64,000 nucleotides of DNA. It comes from an uncultured Bacteroidota bacterium (GTDB taxonomy: Bacteria > Bacteroidota > Bacteroidia > Chitinophagales > Chitinophagaceae). Under the pieces are notes generated by a model. It saw nothing but the letters and a program-made list of their open reading frames with translations, was not told the origin of the DNA and ran no database searches. Positions within the stretch are counted from its first letter, which is position 1. The number at the start of each line of letters is the position of its first letter. The stretch spans positions 1 through 64,000 of the forward strand of contig CAJADG010000071.1 of NCBI GenBank assembly GCA_903938445.1. Direction: 5' to 3'. Both the position numbers and the translations under genes were made by a program. Shown here piece by piece: positions 18,550 to 26,380 of this stretch.

Positions 18550-19488
18550 ATGTCTTTCTCAATAACTATACAACTCATTGAGGACTTTAAACTGGTCCAA
18601 ATAAAAAACCATTTAACGCAGGAACAGATTGAAATATCCACAAAAGGAGGGCTTCTTAACAGCTGGAAACTTTCGGCTGAAACAGGATTTTTTGATATCA
18701 TTGATGGAAATAACTTCCAGGAAGGATGGAAGGATTTTGAGTCCAATGGGTTTAAAGGGGGGAAAATGAACCCATTTTCTTGTAGACTAAAAAATGGATC
18801 TTATACACATGAGGGCAAGCAATATGCTATTGATAAATTTTATTTAGGAGACCACGCCTTACATGGCATTTTGTATGATGCAAATTTCGAAATCATCCAT
18901 ACGGAAGCTAATGAAAATGATGCTTCTGTAGCCCTTCACTATGAGTATCAAAAAATAGATAAAGGCTTCCCTTTTAATTATACTGTTTCGTTAAAATGGA
19001 TTTTTGAAATAAATAATAAAGTACGAATTGAGACTACAATAATTAATAAGGATGAGCATAATTTTCCAATGATGGATGGATGGCACCCCTATTTTAAGCT
19101 AGATGAAAATATCAATGATTGTACTTTACAATTTATCGATAAAGGAATATTAGTATACAATACTGATTTGCTTCCTACTGGTGAGGTTATACCTTGTCAT
19201 GATTTTGAAATTCCCAAAAGTCTTGAGGAGATTGAATTAGACAACGGATATTTATTAGATAGCAATCAATCATCAGCAACACTTGAAAATGAAAAACTTA
19301 AATTAGTAGTAACACCAGATTCAAATTATACCTATTTACAATTATACATTCCAAGTAACAGAAAAAGTATTGCAATTGAAAATTTAAGTGCTGCTCCTGA
19401 TTGTTTTAATAATAAAATGGGGCTACATGTAATGCAGCCCCAAGAAGTTTGGACATTAAAAACTCAGTACCAACTATTTTATAAATAA
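18550..19488 (+). CDS. Aldose 1-epimerase (GalM/mutarotase family)
   Basis: Mutarotases interconvert alpha and beta anomers of sugars. The 312-residue cytoplasmic protein (no signal peptide) has the beta-sandwich pattern with the family residues in place: Arg in FSCRLKNGSY, a His in ALHGILYD, the catalytic His region MDGWHPYFKL, and the catalytic Glu in the IAIENLSAAPDCFNN segment near the C-terminus. It is close to the bacterial GalM/YeaD group, and exact substrate preference (free aldose or hexose-6-phosphate) cannot be read. It is divergent from the gene before it and abuts ridA tail to tail with no gap. Confidence 0.87.
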   Translation: MSFSITIQLIEDFKLVQIKNHLTQEQIEISTKGGLLNSWKLSAETGFFDIIDGNNFQEGWKDFESNGFKGGKMNPFSCRLKNGSYTHEGKQYAIDKFYLGDHALHGILYDANFEIIHTEANENDASVALHYEYQKIDKGFPFNYTVSLKWIFEINNKVRIETTIINKDEHNFPMMDGWHPYFKLDENINDCTLQFIDKGILVYNTDLLPTGEVIPCHDFEIPKSLEEIELDNGYLLDSNQSSATLENEKLKLVVTPDSNYTYLQLYIPSNRKSIAIENLSAAPDCFNNKMGLHVMQPQEVWTLKTQYQLFYK

Positions 19489-19875
19489 CTACAATTCGAT
19501 TACTGCAGTAATACTTATTTCCACATTCACATTTCTTGGCAATGTTTTTACTGCCACCGTTTCTCTAGCAGGAAAATTACTTGTAAAATAACTTCCATAT
19601 ACTTCGTTTACCTGTGCAAACAATTGCATATCGCTTAAAAATATGCTTGTCTTTACAATATTTTCAAAACCAATTTTAGCTTCTTCTAAAATGGCTTTGA
19701 TATTTTCCATCACTTGCTTGGTTTCTGATTGAATGCTATCCATCACCAGTTCACCTGTGTTAGGATCAAAAGCAATTTGACCACTTGCAAATAAAAAGCC
19801 ATTGGCAATTACGGCTTGGCTATATGGCCCAATTGGAGCAGGCACTTTATCTGTTTGAATGATTTGTTTTGACAT
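19489..19875 (-). CDS. ridA: RidA-family 2-iminobutanoate/2-iminopropanoate deaminase
   Basis: RidA hydrolyses reactive enamine/imine intermediates made by PLP enzymes such as threonine dehydratase. This 128-residue protein matches the family along its length: APIGPYSQAV, FASGQIAFDPNTGEL, the VKTSIFLSDMQLFAQVNEVY stretch, and the PARETVAVKTLPRNVNVEI region with the substrate-binding Arg. The length is typical. It lies divergently from tsaB and convergently with the mutarotase gene. Confidence 0.93.
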   Translation of the reverse strand: MSKQIIQTDKVPAPIGPYSQAVIANGFLFASGQIAFDPNTGELVMDSIQSETKQVMENIKAILEEAKIGFENIVKTSIFLSDMQLFAQVNEVYGSYFTSNFPARETVAVKTLPRNVNVEISITAVIEL

Positions 19876-19925
19876 AAAAATTTAATTAGAACCACAATTT
19901 CTTAATTTTCTTGCAAATACAGGCT

Positions 19926-19933
19926 TATTTTTG
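19926..19933 (+). promoter_or_regulatory. -7 box TATTTTTG of the tsaB promoter
   Basis: An exact TAnnTTTG match is followed by C and lies 17 bases upstream of the TTG start of tsaB. The predicted transcript start is near 19939, giving a leader of about 12 bases. Confidence 0.55.
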
Positions 19934-19950
19934 CAAAACAATTATAGTCC

Positions 19951-20643
19951 TTGGCCATTATTTTATATATAGACACCGCTGGAGAGAAAGCATTGATTGG
20001 GTTAAGTAAAGACAATCAATTACTTGCATTGGCAGAAAATAGCCAATCTAATACCCATGCAAATTTTGTACAAGTTGCCATTGCTAATGTATTAGCAAAA
20101 TCAGGACTCGATATGAATCAAATTGACGCTGTGACAGTCACTATGGGACCAGGAAGCTATACTGGTTTAAGAGTCGGTTTGTCAAGTGCCAAAGGAATTG
20201 CCTACGCTATTAGTAAACCATTAATTGGAATTTCAACACTTGCATTATTAGCACATCATGCAAGCCAACATCCAGTAGTGATTCAAAACAAAGATGCCAT
20301 ACAAATATTTTGCATGATTGATGCAAGAAGGATGGAGGTTTTTGGAGCTATATTTAAGGCAGATAATACAGTAATTGTACCCGAAAAATCTATTTTGTTG
20401 GATGCTGAATACTTTAATAAGCTGTTATTAAATGGCCCTATTTTATGTGTAGGCAATGGAGCAAAAAAATCAAAAGAAATTGCGAACCACCCCAACTTAT
20501 ATTTTATGGAGGAGTCTTATGAAATAGATTCTTTCATTCAACTTGCTACTATTAAGATGGAAAACCTTGATTTTGAGGATATAGCCTATTGCAAACCAGC
20601 ATATTTAAAGGATTTTTATCAGATTCCGTCTACCAAGGTCTAA
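19951..20643 (+). CDS. tsaB: tRNA threonylcarbamoyladenosine biosynthesis protein TsaB
   Basis: TsaB is the inactive ASKHA-fold partner of TsaD in making the universal t6A37 modification of ANN-decoding tRNAs. The protein starts with ILYIDTAGEKALIGL, has the VTVTMGPGSYTGLRVGLSSAKG signature and is of normal length (230). The start codon is TTG: an in-frame stop (TAG, 19945-19947) lies just upstream, no in-frame ATG occurs before residue 55, and the conserved first strand begins right at the TTG. tsaC, tsaD and tsaE are not in the window. Confidence 0.93.
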   Translation: MAIILYIDTAGEKALIGLSKDNQLLALAENSQSNTHANFVQVAIANVLAKSGLDMNQIDAVTVTMGPGSYTGLRVGLSSAKGIAYAISKPLIGISTLALLAHHASQHPVVIQNKDAIQIFCMIDARRMEVFGAIFKADNTVIVPEKSILLDAEYFNKLLLNGPILCVGNGAKKSKEIANHPNLYFMEESYEIDSFIQLATIKMENLDFEDIAYCKPAYLKDFYQIPSTKV

Positions 20644-20721
20644 GTTCATTTATTTGATGAATGGCAGCACAGATTCCCTATATCGCAAATATTTATATAT
20701 TATATTTTAAATTATATAATG

Positions 20722-20729
20722 TAGCTTTG
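20722..20729 (+). promoter_or_regulatory. -7 box TAGCTTTG of the arsR-like promoter
   Basis: An exact TAnnTTTG match lies 45 bases upstream of the regulator's ATG. The spacer upstream contains a 10-bp AT palindrome (attatataat, 20711-20720), which may be chance in this AT-rich stretch. Confidence 0.6.
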
Positions 20730-20755
20730 TAATTAGATTTTTATTCATAACCCCC

Positions 20756-20772
20756 CAATAATTCAATTATTG
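20756..20772 (+). promoter_or_regulatory. Perfect palindrome at the arsR-like start, candidate autoregulatory operator
   Basis: CAATAATTCAATTATTG is a perfect 8-bp inverted repeat around a single central base. It ends two bases before the regulator's ATG, inside the predicted 5' UTR, where a dimeric winged-helix repressor would block transcription. ArsR-type operators are inverted repeats of this kind. Binding is inferred, not shown. Confidence 0.5.
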
Positions 20773-20774
20773 TC

Positions 20775-21110
20775 ATGAACCAATCATTACCCCAATTACA
20801 ACTAACCAATGGCAAATCGCCAGTGAAAGTGGACTTACTACACAGTAAGAAAGCTGCAATGATCTTGAGAGCATTAAACCACAAATTGCGTCAACAAATT
20901 GTGAAACTTATTGATGAGCAACAAAAAATGACTGTTACCAATATCTATGTTAAATTAAGATTAGAACAATCTGTTGCCTCTCAACATTTAGCTATTTTAA
21001 GAAGAGCAGGAATTGTTATCACTACAAGAGAAGGAAAATACATTTATTACACAGTTGATTATGATCGTTTAGAACAAGTAAATCAATTTGTAGAACAATT
21101 AGTTGGATAA
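20775..21110 (+). CDS. ArsR-like winged-helix regulator without cysteine
   Basis: This 111-residue DNA-binding protein has the ArsR-type winged helix: MILRALNHKLRQQIVKLI, a recognition helix SVASQHLAILRRAGIV, and a wing TTREGKYIYYTVD. Metal-sensing members carry a CxC pair in the segment that here reads MTVTNIYVKL, and the whole protein has no cysteine, so it cannot sense metal, persulfide or thiol oxidation through cysteine. It is followed after 2 bases by a double-rhodanese gene, which is almost certainly cotranscribed. A perfect palindrome next to the start codon is a candidate for autoregulation. The signal is unknown. Confidence 0.88.
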   Translation: MNQSLPQLQLTNGKSPVKVDLLHSKKAAMILRALNHKLRQQIVKLIDEQQKMTVTNIYVKLRLEQSVASQHLAILRRAGIVITTREGKYIYYTVDYDRLEQVNQFVEQLVG

Positions 21111-21112
21111 AA

Positions 21113-21802
21113 ATGTCATTGACTCTTGAACAATTCAAGTCCTTTCTTGAAGATCCCAATACGATATTAATAGATACCAGATCGAAAGATCAATGGCTTA
21201 ATAGTCATATCCCCAACTCATTACATATCACCCTTGCTACCGTGAAATATGCGGTAGCGATGGGGGCGATCGAAAAAAAATCACCCCTTTTATTAGTATT
21301 AGATTCTTCATTAGAAAAAGAAACATTAGCCTATTTTTCTGAAGCTGGATTTGATAATATCTTAGGTCACTTACAAGGTGGATTTGAAACCTGGCAAAAC
21401 AGTGGACTAAGAAAGGATATGCTAATTGATGTAGAAGTTGATGAACTTGCCATGGACATCCCATTTGACGAATTTCTGATGCCTTTAGATATTAGAGAAG
21501 AAGAGGTTTATAATAAATCTCATATCAAGAATTCGGTTTCTTTGCCTTTGGCTGAATTTATGGACCCAGGTAGTATGTCGGAATTGGACGAGCACTTTAA
21601 TATCTACATTATAAGTGAAGATGGTACAACGAATACCCTTGCTGCAAGCATGTTAAAAAAACAAGGTATTCATAATATTAGAATCGTAAACGATGGATGG
21701 GTTGCTGTACAAGCTTTAAAGGAGAAGTTTAATTTTGAAACTATCAAGAAGCCAACGATTACAAAAACAGATAGTACTAAAACTAGTTTTTTAGAAGACT
21801 AA
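21113..21802 (+). CDS. Tandem rhodanese-fold protein lacking both active-site cysteines
   Basis: Two rhodanese-like domains are visible, at about residues 5-100 (ILIDTRSKDQWLNSHIPNS) and 118-212 (MPLDIREEEVYNKSHIKNS). In active sulfurtransferases a Cys heads the loop after the central strand. Here the first domain has LVLDSSLEK (around Asp64) and the second IYIISEDGTTN (Ser168), and the 229-residue protein contains no cysteine. Sulfur transfer by the normal route is therefore excluded; a binding or regulatory role, perhaps with the adjacent ArsR-like protein, is inferred. The tail (PTITKTDSTKTSFLED) is hydrophilic. The gene abuts the convergent acyltransferase. Confidence 0.85.
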   Translation: MSLTLEQFKSFLEDPNTILIDTRSKDQWLNSHIPNSLHITLATVKYAVAMGAIEKKSPLLLVLDSSLEKETLAYFSEAGFDNILGHLQGGFETWQNSGLRKDMLIDVEVDELAMDIPFDEFLMPLDIREEEVYNKSHIKNSVSLPLAEFMDPGSMSELDEHFNIYIISEDGTTNTLAASMLKKQGIHNIRIVNDGWVAVQALKEKFNFETIKKPTITKTDSTKTSFLED

Positions 21803-21803
21803 A

Positions 21804-22691
21804 TTATTTTACGTAAAGTTTTTCATGTAGCGCTGCATCATAATTGTATTTCCATCTACGATGACTCCATAAATAATTAGAAGGATTCATCTTAATTTTT
21901 TCCTCTAATAATTTTACATATTGTAAAGTAAGCTGTCCATCCTCAAATTGATTCGGCACCGTAGTCATGATCTCATATTCAGAATGGTAATACCCTCTTT
22001 TGGTGCGATGAAAATGCACAAACACCTGAGCTGTGTTATTTAATTTAGCCCCTTTTTCTGGTCCTTTTACAAATGGTGTTGGTTTGCCAAAAAAGTCAAC
22101 CCAGTAGGACTGTAATGGATTTCCAGGATTTTGATCTGCCGCTAATGCTAGCCCATATTGACCTTGCGCCACATACTTTGAAAATTGATTTCTAAAACTT
22201 GTCGCAGGAATTAGTACTGAACCATACCTTGCTCTTAAATCATAAATTAGTTTATTAAAAGCCTTATTACTCAAAGGCATATACACCGCTAAAAAAGGAC
22301 ATTTGCCATATTTGGCAACACCCCAATTCGCAAACTCCCAATTAAAAAAATGCCCGGCCATATATTGAATATTTTGTCCAGATTGATACAAATCATTTAA
22401 TACTTCAATATTGGAAGTAAACCTTTTCTCAAATGTTTTATCAGAAATAGACAATATCTTAATAGTCTCAATAAAAGAATCTGTAAACTGTTGATAGAAT
22501 TGTTTTGCGATAATTTTTCTCTCCTTCATTGATTTTTCCGGAAAAGCAATAGACAAATTATAGTCTACTACTGTTACTCTATATTTTATAATTTTCCTTA
22601 AAATAAAAGCAATGCCATCACTAATGAAATATAATACACGCCAAGGCAATAAAGAGATTAAATAAAAAAAGGTATAAAAAACAAAATACAT
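21804..22691 (-). CDS. LpxL/HtrB-type lipid A acyltransferase family protein
   Basis: This membrane-associated acyltransferase has 295 residues. The N-terminal hydrophobic anchor (about residues 1-30) is followed by the family catalytic motif HxxxxE in YMAGHFFNWEFANWG, a later AADQNPGN segment and a C-terminal WSHRRWKYN motif. Family members add a secondary acyl chain to lipid A precursors, or otherwise acylate lipids, at the inner membrane. The start ATG (22691) begins the anchor. The gene sits 9 bases after ispG and is probably cotranscribed. Confidence 0.88.
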   Translation of the reverse strand: MYFVFYTFFYLISLLPWRVLYFISDGIAFILRKIIKYRVTVVDYNLSIAFPEKSMKERKIIAKQFYQQFTDSFIETIKILSISDKTFEKRFTSNIEVLNDLYQSGQNIQYMAGHFFNWEFANWGVAKYGKCPFLAVYMPLSNKAFNKLIYDLRARYGSVLIPATSFRNQFSKYVAQGQYGLALAADQNPGNPLQSYWVDFFGKPTPFVKGPEKGAKLNNTAQVFVHFHRTKRGYYHSEYEIMTTVPNQFEDGQLTLQYVKLLEEKIKMNPSNYLWSHRRWKYNYDAALHEKLYVK

Positions 22692-22700
22692 ATAAAGCTA

Positions 22701-24719
22701 TTAGTGTTGCACTGGATCAATCCATGCATCATTTTCTTTTAATAATTGAATCAACTCATCTACTGCTACATCACTATCTATATTTCGTTTCATAACTTCC
22801 TTTCCCTTATACAAAGTAATTTTACCTACTCCACTTCCAACATAACCAAAATCAGCATCGGCCATTTCGCCAGGACCATTTACAATACAACCCATAATGG
22901 CAATTTTTAAGCCTTTCAAGTGATTGGTCACTTTTCTTATTTTAGCAGTCGTCTCTTGTAATTCAAACAAAGTACGTCCACAGCTAGGACAAGAAATATA
23001 TTCAGTCTTTGAAATTCTAGTTCTCGTTGCTTGTAAAATCCCAAAGCTGGTAGCATTTAAAAACTGCTCAATGGTAGAATTTGTAATGTAGTTTCTTCCA
23101 GATAAGTTTGCCATCTTCCCATTGGATGTCTGATAAACATTTTCACTTACACTTAACCAAATGCCATCACCCATTCCATCTAAGAACAAAGCGCCGGTTT
23201 CGGTAGCAAAATGAATTAAGTGTTCGTCTGTAGTGGTTCCATTGCTATTGGTCATTAATAATACCGGATTTTCGATACCCAATTCCATGAATTTTACAAA
23301 CATGCGTCTTACTGCAGGCATGGCATGTTGCAAACTACTACTTAAACAAAAAACAACATTAGAATGCTTTGCAATTTTTAACAATTGTTCATCACTAGTA
23401 TTATTTGCAGTGCTATAGCAATCAAGCATTACAAATTGAAGATCATTTGATTTTTCGGTAGCAGCCAGAAAAGAATCTATATCAAATAATGGATAATGAT
23501 TTATAGCAATAGATGCATTACTCCAATGTTGCTGAGGTACAATTACACTAAGCATTCCAGGTAAATCAAAATCAATTATATTGTTTCCTACAAATACATA
23601 ATCTGCAGCAGCATCACTAATTGCCCATTTGTCAGTATCACTATTATAGGTATATCCTATCGCAATTAAACTTTCTCTTGAAATGGATTCCAAATGGCTC
23701 ATATCAGCAACCACTACAGGAACATGCGTTCCACCCATATTTTTAATCTCAAAACTCTTTCTTCTTTTGTATTCAAAAGGATTGTAAGTTAATTTATCAA
23801 TTGGCAAAATGGTTGCACTACTTAAAAGAGCTGCTTGACCATTGTATCTTTTTACAATATCCTTACAAACTGGAATTTCTAATTCAGGATCCTCCGTTAA
23901 ACTCACTCTAATGGTATCTCCAATACCGTCTTCCAATAGTGTACCAATTCCAATCGCACTTTTAATTCTTCCATCTTCACCATCACCCGCTTCGGTTACT
24001 CCTAAATGTAAAGGATAACATTCACCAAACTCATTATGCATTTGTTGCAATAATAAACGGTAAGCATGCACCATTACTTGAGGATTGCTTGATTTCATAC
24101 TCAAAATAATCTGATGATAATCCAAGCTACGCGCTATTCTTAAAAACTCCATCGCGCTTTCTACCATTCCATTAGCCGTATCACCATACCTACTCATGAT
24201 ACGATCACTTAATGAGCCATGATTGGTTCCAATACGCATTGCAGTACCATGTTCCTTACAAATTAATACTAATGGAGTGAATCTTTCTCTTATTCTTTCT
24301 ATCTCTTCGATATATTCCGCATCAGTATATTCAATTTGTTCAAATTTTTTCTTATCAACATAATTACCGGGATTCACTCTCACTTTTTCAACGATGGTTG
24401 CTGCAATTTCTGCTGCGTTAGGCGTAAAATGAATGTCAGCTACTAAAGGTGTATCATAACCTTTAGCCCTTAATGCTGCTTTTATATTTGCTAAATTATC
24501 TGCCTCTTTTTTACTAGGTGCTGTAATTCTTACCAACTCGGCACCTGCTTCAATACATTTGATAACCTGTGCTACTGTGGCATCCGTATCCATGGTATCG
24601 GTCGTTGTCATTGTTTGCACACGCACTGGATGGCCACCACCAATCGTCAAATTGCCTATTTTTACAGTTCTAGTAATAAAGCGTTGATAAGAAGTTAAAG
24701 AGTTACAGTAATACTGCAT
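22701..24719 (-). CDS. ispG: 4-hydroxy-3-methylbut-2-enyl diphosphate synthase, long form
   Basis: IspG carries out the next-to-last step of the MEP isoprenoid pathway, reducing methylerythritol cyclodiphosphate with a 4Fe-4S cluster. The 672-residue protein has the TIM-barrel N-terminus (VRVQTMTTTDTMDTDATV, VADIHFTPNAA, VRVNPGNY), the central inserted domain typical of Bacteroidota, Chlamydiae and plants (about residues 290-540), and the C-terminal cluster domain with ISCPSCGRTLFELQ and AIMGCIVNGPGEM supplying three cysteines. The length fits the long form (about 600-700 residues). It is followed by the acyltransferase gene. Confidence 0.97.
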   Translation of the reverse strand: MQYYCNSLTSYQRFITRTVKIGNLTIGGGHPVRVQTMTTTDTMDTDATVAQVIKCIEAGAELVRITAPSKKEADNLANIKAALRAKGYDTPLVADIHFTPNAAEIAATIVEKVRVNPGNYVDKKKFEQIEYTDAEYIEEIERIRERFTPLVLICKEHGTAMRIGTNHGSLSDRIMSRYGDTANGMVESAMEFLRIARSLDYHQIILSMKSSNPQVMVHAYRLLLQQMHNEFGECYPLHLGVTEAGDGEDGRIKSAIGIGTLLEDGIGDTIRVSLTEDPELEIPVCKDIVKRYNGQAALLSSATILPIDKLTYNPFEYKRRKSFEIKNMGGTHVPVVVADMSHLESISRESLIAIGYTYNSDTDKWAISDAAADYVFVGNNIIDFDLPGMLSVIVPQQHWSNASIAINHYPLFDIDSFLAATEKSNDLQFVMLDCYSTANNTSDEQLLKIAKHSNVVFCLSSSLQHAMPAVRRMFVKFMELGIENPVLLMTNSNGTTTDEHLIHFATETGALFLDGMGDGIWLSVSENVYQTSNGKMANLSGRNYITNSTIEQFLNATSFGILQATRTRISKTEYISCPSCGRTLFELQETTAKIRKVTNHLKGLKIAIMGCIVNGPGEMADADFGYVGSGVGKITLYKGKEVMKRNIDSDVAVDELIQLLKENDAWIDPVQH

Positions 24720-24754
24720 AATTGTTACTATGTTTTAGCAAATAAATTATTTAA

Positions 24755-25501
24755 TTATCTAAGTCCTTTTAAAAATCCTTGTTGCATTAAAATTGATTTT
24801 AAAACAGCAACTGTGTTAGCCTCCTTATTTTTGGTTTGTACATTTTGATCAACTACATACATCACGAAAAAATAGGGATGTTTATTTTCTTCCACATAAC
24901 CCAATATCCAATTAGCAGTACTTGCACTAACAGCTGAACCATATACATAGCTTAACTTATAGCTCGTATTGTTTTCTTTCAAAATCATTTGTTTATAAAT
25001 GTCCTGAGAACGTTTTTGAAATGGTAGTTGATTAAAATATAATTTTTTAATCAATCCCAATTGTTCATCAGGTGTAATGCGAAGTGAACTATCCTTCCAA
25101 AAACTATTTAAATCCTTACTGATAATTCCTTTTCCGTAATGAATGGAATCAAGCACTTTCAATAAATCTACTCTTCCTATTTTTTCAATGATAGATTGAT
25201 AATATGCTACAGAATCAGTAGGCACCCAACTGTTAGCTGTGTGGTTGATATAACCTCTATCTAGCGCGATTAAACTAGGGACAGTAAAGAAAGTATTCAA
25301 TGGTGCGAATGCTGAATCCTTGTACATGGATAAGTTCGTAATCGTAAACTCGGCAGACCCATTTTCCATTAATGCAAAAGTGCCTTTTAATTTTGCACTA
25401 TCCAATATTTTCACAATGTTCGCATCTGATTTTACATTATTGGGAGAACATGCAATTGTCAAAATGCTGATAAAAAAGAAAAAACCAATGTACTGTTTCA
25501 T
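24755..25501 (-). CDS. Class D beta-lactamase-like lipoprotein with all catalytic motifs lost
   Basis: The protein of 248 residues has a lipoprotein signal (FFFFISILTIAC, Cys18). The rest follows the class D beta-lactamase pattern closely: KGTFALMENG, FAPLNTFFTVPSLIAL, FWKDSSLRITPDEQ, FNQLPF and WILGYVEEN line up without gaps with family motifs. The active-site residues are absent: the STFK tetrad reads NTFF (Asn69, Phe72), SxV reads DSV (96-98), YGN reads YGK (122-124) and KTG reads SAV (189-191). It cannot act as a serine beta-lactamase; a binding or sensing role is inferred. The ATG at 25501 was chosen because it starts the signal and follows an exact -7 box. Confidence 0.85.
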   Translation of the reverse strand: MKQYIGFFFFISILTIACSPNNVKSDANIVKILDSAKLKGTFALMENGSAEFTITNLSMYKDSAFAPLNTFFTVPSLIALDRGYINHTANSWVPTDSVAYYQSIIEKIGRVDLLKVLDSIHYGKGIISKDLNSFWKDSSLRITPDEQLGLIKKLYFNQLPFQKRSQDIYKQMILKENNTSYKLSYVYGSAVSASTANWILGYVEENKHPYFFVMYVVDQNVQTKNKEANTVAVLKSILMQQGFLKGLR

Positions 25502-25518
25502 ATATTCAATTTCGTCCT

Positions 25519-25526
25519 CAAAATTA
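25519..25526 (-). promoter_or_regulatory. -7 box TAATTTTG for the class D-like lipoprotein
   Basis: An exact TAnnTTTG match on the minus strand lies 18 bases upstream of the ATG at 25501 and downstream of the longer in-frame start at 25540, which it rules against. Confidence 0.55.
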
Positions 25527-25540
25527 CCACTTAATACCAA

Positions 25541-25566
25541 TAAAAAACCCCCAATTATGGGGGTCT
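25541..25566 (-). terminator. Rho-independent terminator after the FKBP gene
   Basis: On the minus strand a five-bp G/C stem (ccccc/ggggg), extended by weak pairs around a 6-base loop, is followed by TTTTTTATT. It lies 20 bases after the FKBP stop codon. Confidence 0.8.
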
Positions 25567-25585
25567 TTCAATTATTTTGAGCTTA

Positions 25586-26332
25586 TTATTCGATGCCTAA
25601 TAATTCAACATCAAAAATCAATGTTGAACCTGGTCCGATTACTGGACCTGCAGAACGCTCACCATATGCTAATTCGCTAGGGATGAACAATCTCCACTTA
25701 GCACCCACAGTCATTAATTGAACAGCATCCTGCCATCCTTTAATTACACCATTTAATGGGAAACTGATTGGCTCACCTCTTTGTACTGAGCTATCAAATA
25801 CAGTACCATCAATTAAAGTACCATGGTAATGACATTTTACTTTACTTTTTAAAGTTGGGTGCTCTGTGCCTGTACCAGCAGTTAATACTAAGTATTGCAT
25901 GCCATTTGTCATTTTAACAACACCTTCTTTTTTTGCATTTGCTTCTAAGAACGCTTTTCCAGCAGCTCTGTTGATTGCGATTTTTTCTTGACTCATTTTA
26001 TCTTGGTAGTTTTTAATACAAACATCTAATAAGCTATCTGGGATTTCTGTTTTAGTAATTGCTCCAGCAGCCATTCCTTTTTTAAACAATTCAAAGTTTA
26101 TGTCTTGTAAACCTTGACCTTTTAAACTTTGTGCAATTCTATAACCCAATGCATAGGATGCACTATCTTTTGTTGTTTTTAAAGTTTGAGCGGTAGTGGA
26201 TCCAGATGCTAGCGCAGGTTTAGTTGTTGGCGCGCCTTTTGCAACCGGTGCTTTTGGTGCAGTCGCAGGTTTTGTTTGCGCTATTGCAAATACGCTTGTA
26301 AACAACCCAATAAATAATAATCCTTTTTTCAT
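25586..26332 (-). CDS. FKBP-type peptidyl-prolyl cis-trans isomerase, exported
   Basis: This is a periplasmic or outer-membrane prolyl isomerase and chaperone of the FkpA/Mip type. Residues 1-19 form a signal peptide, followed by a low-complexity Ala/Pro/Lys/Thr linker, an FKBP-N helical dimerisation domain (about residues 55-140, DSASYALGYRIAQSLKGQG), and a C-terminal FKBP domain with VKCHYHGTLIDGTVFDSS, VIKGWQDAVQLMTVGAKW and PSELAYGE. The frame is open to 26338, but that codon is TTG; the ATG at 26332 starts the signal peptide. A -7 box lies at 26370-26377. It is monocistronic, with its own terminator. Confidence 0.93.
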   Translation of the reverse strand: MKKGLLFIGLFTSVFAIAQTKPATAPKAPVAKGAPTTKPALASGSTTAQTLKTTKDSASYALGYRIAQSLKGQGLQDINFELFKKGMAAGAITKTEIPDSLLDVCIKNYQDKMSQEKIAINRAAGKAFLEANAKKEGVVKMTNGMQYLVLTAGTGTEHPTLKSKVKCHYHGTLIDGTVFDSSVQRGEPISFPLNGVIKGWQDAVQLMTVGAKWRLFIPSELAYGERSAGPVIGPGSTLIFDVELLGIE

Positions 26333-26369
26333 ATTCAATTTTTTAAACTAATTTTTTAATTAGTGTGGC

Positions 26370-26377
26370 CAAAAATA
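26370..26377 (-). promoter_or_regulatory. -7 box TATTTTTG of the FKBP gene promoter
   Basis: An exact TAnnTTTG match lies on the minus strand, 37 bases upstream of the ATG and just after the stop of argH. A 6-bp inverted repeat (ctaatt / aattag, 26348-26363) lies in the predicted leader. Confidence 0.5.
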
Positions 26378-26380
26378 CAA

